NCBI GenBank assembly: GCA_029690005.1
Contig: CP121458.1
Location: 3,162,001 to 3,226,000 of the forward strand
DNA length: 64,000 nt
DNA from: Prescottella defluvii
Lineage (GTDB): Bacteria > Actinomycetota > Actinomycetes > Mycobacteriales > Mycobacteriaceae
Direction: 5' to 3'
The position numbers and the translations under genes are program-made. Of this stretch, positions 44,628 through 64,000 are shown piece after piece; position 1 is the first letter of the stretch, and every line of letters begins with the position of its first letter. The notes below the pieces were generated by a model. It was not told the DNA's origin. It saw only the letters and a program-made list of their open reading frames with translations, and made no database searches.

Positions 44628-46559
44628 ATGGCCGAGGTCGAACGGCACAGTTACGACGTGGTGGTCATCGGCGCCGGCGGCGCCGGGCTGCGGGCGGTCA
44701 TCGAGGCGCGCGAGCGGGGTCTGTCGGTGGCCGTGGTTTGCAAATCTCTGTTCGGCAAGGCGCACACCGTCATGGCCGAGGGTGGCTGTGCGGCCGCGAT
44801 GGGCAACGTGAACTCGAAGGACAACTGGCAGGTCCACTTCCGAGACACGATGCGTGGCGGCAAGCTCCTCAACAACTGGCGCATGGCCGAACTGCACGCG
44901 CGCGAGGCGCCCGACCGGGTCTGGGAGCTCGAGACGTACGGCGCACTGTTCGACCGCACCGAGGACGGCCGGATCAGCCAGCGCAACTTCGGCGGGCACA
45001 CCTACCCGCGGCTCGCGCACGTCGGCGACCGCACCGGGCTCGAGCTGATCCGCACGATGCAGCAGAAGATCGTGTCGTTGCAACAGGAGGACTTCGCCGA
45101 GACGGGCGACTACGAGGCCCGCGTGAAGGTGTTCGCCGAGTGCACCGTCACCGATCTACTCAAGGACGGCGACCGGATCGCCGGGGCGTTCGGGTACTGG
45201 CGCGAGTCGGGCCGGTTCGTGCTGTTCGAGGCGCCCGCCGTCGTGATGGCGACCGGCGGCATCGGCAAGTCGTTCAAGGTGACGTCGAACTCGTGGGAGT
45301 ACACCGGTGACGGGCACGCGCTCGCGCTGCGCGCCGGTGCAAACCTGATCAACATGGAGTTCGTCCAGTTCCACCCGACCGGCATGGTGTGGCCGCCGAG
45401 CGTGAAGGGCATCCTCGTCACCGAGGGCGTCCGCGGGGACGGCGGTGTCCTCAAGAACTCCGACGGCGACCGGTTCATGTTCTCCTACATTCCTGCGGTG
45501 TTCAAAGGTCAGTACGCGGAGACGGAGGAGGAGGCCGACCGCTGGTTCGACGACCCGGACAACAACCGGCGCACCCCGGACCTGTTGCCGCGCGACGAGG
45601 TGGCCCGGGCCATCAACTCCGAGGTCAAGGCGGGGCGCTCCACCCCGCACGGCGGGGTGTACCTGGACATCGCGTCCCGCATGCCGGCCGACGAGATCGT
45701 GCGGCGGCTGCCGTCGATGCATCACCAGTTCAAGGAACTCGCCGACGTCGACATCACCAAGGAACAGATGGAGGTCGGCCCCACCTGCCACTACGTGATG
45801 GGCGGGATCGAAGTCGATCCGGACACCGGATCATCGACGGTGCCAGGTCTTTTCGCTGCGGGAGAATGCTCCGGAGGTATGCACGGGTCGAACCGGTTGG
45901 GCGGGAACTCGCTGTCCGACCTGCTCGTGTTCGGTCGCCGGGCGGGACTGGGCGCGGCCGACTACGTGCAGTCACTCGCGGCCCGCCCGGCGATCGCCGA
46001 CGCCGACGTCGCGGTGGCCGCCCGGGTGTCGGTAGCGCCGTTCGACCCGCCGGCGTCGGGTGCCGGTGAGAACCCGTACACGCTGCACACCGAGTTGCAG
46101 CAGACGATGAACGACCTCGTCGGCATCATCCGGAACGAGGAGGAGATCGAGCGGGCGATCGCGAAGCTCGACGAGGTGAAGTCGAGGTTGCCCGGCGTGA
46201 CGGTCGAGGGGCACCGGCAGTTCAATCCGGGATGGCACCTCGCGCTCGACCTGCGCAACATGGTGCTCGTCAGCGAATGTGTCGCGCGGGCCGCGCTCAT
46301 GCGCACCGAGAGCCGCGGCGGCCACACCCGGGACGACTACCCGAACATGGACGCGCAGTGGCGTTCGACGCTGCTGGTGTGCAGCACGGTGCCCGGGGAT
46401 CCGGCACTCGATGACCCGGCCGCGGTGCCCGACATCATCGTCACCCGCGAGCAGCAGTCGCCGATGCGTCCGGATCTGTTGGCGCTGTTCGACATCGACG
46501 AACTGGGGAAGTACTACACGGATGCCGAGATCGCGGGGCATCCGGGAAGGACGACCTGA
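44628..46559 (+). CDS. sdhA: Succinate dehydrogenase flavoprotein subunit (Sdh1 type)
   Basis: Intact 643 residues from ATG 44628, after GGGGAG. FAD-binding VVVIGAGGAGLRAVIEAR, covalent-FAD His in GKAHTVMAEGGCAAAMGN, substrate and catalytic region FVQFHPTGMVWPPSVKGILV, TEGVRGDGGVLKN, HGGVYLDIASRM, and GLFAAGECSGGMHGSNRLGG. C-terminal capping part LVSECVARAALMRTESRGGH. Oxidises succinate and passes electrons to the Fe-S subunit encoded next. Confidence 0.93.
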   Translation: MAEVERHSYDVVVIGAGGAGLRAVIEARERGLSVAVVCKSLFGKAHTVMAEGGCAAAMGNVNSKDNWQVHFRDTMRGGKLLNNWRMAELHAREAPDRVWELETYGALFDRTEDGRISQRNFGGHTYPRLAHVGDRTGLELIRTMQQKIVSLQQEDFAETGDYEARVKVFAECTVTDLLKDGDRIAGAFGYWRESGRFVLFEAPAVVMATGGIGKSFKVTSNSWEYTGDGHALALRAGANLINMEFVQFHPTGMVWPPSVKGILVTEGVRGDGGVLKNSDGDRFMFSYIPAVFKGQYAETEEEADRWFDDPDNNRRTPDLLPRDEVARAINSEVKAGRSTPHGGVYLDIASRMPADEIVRRLPSMHHQFKELADVDITKEQMEVGPTCHYVMGGIEVDPDTGSSTVPGLFAAGECSGGMHGSNRLGGNSLSDLLVFGRRAGLGAADYVQSLAARPAIADADVAVAARVSVAPFDPPASGAGENPYTLHTELQQTMNDLVGIIRNEEEIERAIAKLDEVKSRLPGVTVEGHRQFNPGWHLALDLRNMVLVSECVARAALMRTESRGGHTRDDYPNMDAQWRSTLLVCSTVPGDPALDDPAAVPDIIVTREQQSPMRPDLLALFDIDELGKYYTDAEIAGHPGRTT

Positions 46560-46560
46560 C

Positions 46561-47315
46561 ATGGGGTACGACGCGAAGTTCAAGGTGTGGCGCGGCGACG
46601 CGTCCGGCGGCAACCTGCGGGACTACACGGTCGAGGTCAACGAGGGCGAGGTCGTGCTCGACATCATCCACCGTATCCAGGCCACGCAGTCGGCGGACCT
46701 GGCGGTGCGCTGGAACTGCAAGGCCGGCAAGTGCGGTTCCTGCTCGGCCGAGATCAACGGTCGCCCCCGGCTGATGTGCATGACGCGCATGTCGACGTTC
46801 GCCGAGGACGAGACGGTCACGGTGACGCCCATGCGCACCTTCCCGGTCATCCGTGACCTCGTCACCGACGTGTCGTTCAACTACGCGAAGGCACGCGAGA
46901 TCCCCTCCTTCACGCCGCCGCCCGGACTGGCGCCGGGGAGTACCGAATGAAGCAGGTGGACGTGGAGCGCTCGCAGGAGTTCCGCAAGTGCATCGAATGC
47001 TTCCTGTGCCAGAACACGTGCCACGTGGTTCGTGACCACGAGGAGAACAAGGAGGCGTTCGCCGGACCGCGCTATCTGATGCGGATCGCGGAGTTGGAGA
47101 TGCATCCCTTGGACACCGCCGACCGCCGCGACTCGGCGCAGGACGAGTTCGGTCTCGGCCTGTGCAATATCACCAAGTGTTGCACCGACGTGTGCCCCGA
47201 GGACATCCACATCACCGACAACGCCCTGATCCCGATGAAGGAGCGGGTGGCGGACCGGCGATACGATCCGGTCGTGTGGTTGGGCAACAAGCTCTTCCGC
47301 CGCGGTGGCCGCTGA
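46561..47315 (+). CDS. sdhB: Succinate dehydrogenase iron-sulfur subunit (split by one base)
   Basis: About 250 residues. Plant-type [2Fe-2S] ligands in WNCKAGKCGSCSAEING and LMCMTRM; [4Fe-4S]/[3Fe-4S] ligands in CIECFLCQNTCHVV and CNITKCCTDVCPEDIHITDN. As written, the frame stops at 46950 and restarts at ATG 46947, but the family is one continuous chain (PPGLAPG, EYRMKQVDVERSQEFRKC). Changing GGGG to GGGGG near 46935 restores it. ATG at 46561 is 1 base after the sdhA stop. Confidence 0.92.
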
Positions 47316-47490
47316 CCGCGCGGTGCCCCGGTGAGGCTGCGCGCCAGTCGGATTGGTGTGTGAACACCCACACCGAACATCGGACGTACCGGTTGGCGCA
47401 CGTTCTGAGCGAGTGTTAGTTTGAGACGAACGGTCGATCCGCTGTCCGTCGGGGGCTGCGGGCGCCGTTTTGTCCAGGAGATGTATTGCT

Positions 47491-47641
47491 GTGCTGCGCC
47501 TCGAATCCCTCGCCGACATCGACGCGCTGCTGCGCAGCTTCGCCGGATCGGGGCGTTGATACCGAAAACACTTCTGCTGCTTACGAAAACGCCGACCTCG
47601 AATCGGTGCGTGCAGTCCTGTCCGCCGCTCCCTTTCGGTGA
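47491..47641 (+). CDS. Small protein, about 49 aa (one frame break)
   Basis: GTG at 47491 after AGGAG: VLRLESLADIDALLRSFAGS, then with GGGG near 47551 read as GGG the chain continues GVDTENTSAAYENADLESVR, AVLSAAPFR to the stop at 47641. Both halves have good codon use and fit together as one amphipathic helical protein. Family unknown. Confidence 0.45.
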
Positions 47642-47686
47642 CCCCGCGCTTCCCGCGCCACCAGCCTCGCTTCAGAAAGCTCCACG

Positions 47687-48016
47687 ATGTCTCTCGTAGC
47701 CGACCGCCCGACCTCGGATTCCGACCCCACCGAAGAGAAGTCCCCGCCGTTCGCGACTATGGTCCGTTGGCTCGGCCGGGCGGGCAGTGACACATCGATC
47801 GCTCTCGGTGCGTTGTCCGTCATCACCTTCTGGACCTTCGGCCTGGGGATCGTGCTCGGTGTCGGGGCCATCGGCGTCGGTGTCGCCGCGTCCCGTTCCG
47901 AGGCCGCCGGGGACAGCGAACCGAATTCGCTCGAGGCGCTGTTCGGCATTCTGAGCGGCGCGTTCGGCGTCCTGGCCGGTGTGATCTTCCTGGCCGTCGC
48001 CGGTCCGCAATGGTGA
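47687..48016 (+). CDS. Small membrane protein, 109 aa
   Basis: Intact. Acidic/polar head (MSLVADRPTSDSDPTEEKSP), a first hydrophobic segment (GALSVITFWTFGLGIVLGVG, AIGVGVAAS) and a second (LFGILSGAFGVLAGVIFLAV). Two or three helices; family not recognised. It precedes the NRPS on the same strand with a gap of about 250 bases. Confidence 0.6.
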   Translation: MSLVADRPTSDSDPTEEKSPPFATMVRWLGRAGSDTSIALGALSVITFWTFGLGIVLGVGAIGVGVAASRSEAAGDSEPNSLEALFGILSGAFGVLAGVIFLAVAGPQW

Positions 48017-48267
48017 ATGACGCACCGACCGGTCACGATTGATCGTGCATGCCCCGTGAGCTACACGAAATCGTCACTCGCTCGGGCGTCGAGGTCCGTC
48101 GTATCGTTGGGGCAATGACGAACATCGACGCAATTCCCGCCTCGTCCAACGCTTCGAGCGTTCGGACGCGGGGAACCGGCTCGAGCAGTCCGGAATGAGG
48201 CGATCGGCGTCGGGCTGACGCCCGAGCATCGGACCGTACGGTCCGTGCAGTGCCGCGATCCACGCTC

Positions 48268-64000
<15,733 letters not shown>

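Noticed and set aside
47355..47374. GGTGTG...CACACC inverted repeat after sdhB
   Set aside because: Only 6-bp arms and no supporting context; likely chance.

Overview
The window is high-GC actinobacterial DNA, most likely from a Rhodococcus/Nocardia-type member of the Mycobacteriales. The evidence is a PrrA/PrrB-like two-component pair, a CYP125-like P450, a KshA-type Rieske oxygenase, a mycobacterial-style Sdh1 succinate dehydrogenase, a biotin locus with a BioQ-like palindrome, and a large NRPS. No rRNA, tRNA or CRISPR array was seen.

A quality issue runs through everything. Many well-conserved genes carry one or more single-base frame breaks. Most that I could resolve are a G or C run one base too short or too long. 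Two nearly identical IS5-family copies (21.6-22.6 kb and 33.7-34.6 kb) act as an internal control: they differ at three homopolymer lengths and one visible substitution. I therefore treat most frameshifts as sequence errors and list each gene over its full inferred span.

Layout. 0-9.4 kb: XRE/cupin regulator, several very small proteins, PrrA/PrrB-like pair, a secreted protein, PucR-type regulator with a CYP125-like P450, and a DUF3887-like regulator whose start codon abuts a perfect palindrome. 9.4-13 kb: a graveyard with a decayed GT87 mannosyltransferase copy and IS21 and IS3 remnants. 13-18 kb: a regulator-ABC transporter operon, an IS5 fragment, and a TetR regulator divergent from a DUF4386 membrane protein with two matching operators. 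18.4-19.6 kb: an IS3-family element. 19.8-24.6 kb: SpoU/TrmH methyltransferase, secreted proteins, and a SUKH(SMI1)-CbrC fusion gene cut by IS5 copy 1. 24.7-29 kb: an intact GT87 protein, GtrA, a group of tiny Trp-rich reading frames, and a recombinase fragment. 29.5-33.4 kb: DUF1772, NIPSNAP, DUF4267 and FAD-oxidoreductase genes, then KshA. 33.7-37.7 kb: IS5 copy 2, an SDR, and a membrane acyltransferase. 37.9-41.1 kb: bioA-bioF-bioD. 41.1-48 kb: methyltransferase, hypothetical genes, and the Sdh1 operon. 48.25 kb to the end: a tetramodular NRPS (C-A-T-E, C-A-T, C-A-T-E, C-A-T-TE) that runs off the window.

How genes work together: bioA/F/D carry out three of the last four biotin steps (bioB is not here). 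The Sdh1 genes form a menaquinone-linked succinate dehydrogenase with a 94-residue extra protein in the operon. CYP125-like and KshA-like enzymes are steroid-degradation activities but are not linked here. The NRPS would build a tetrapeptide with D residues at positions 1 and 3, probably N-capped by an acyl or aryl group.
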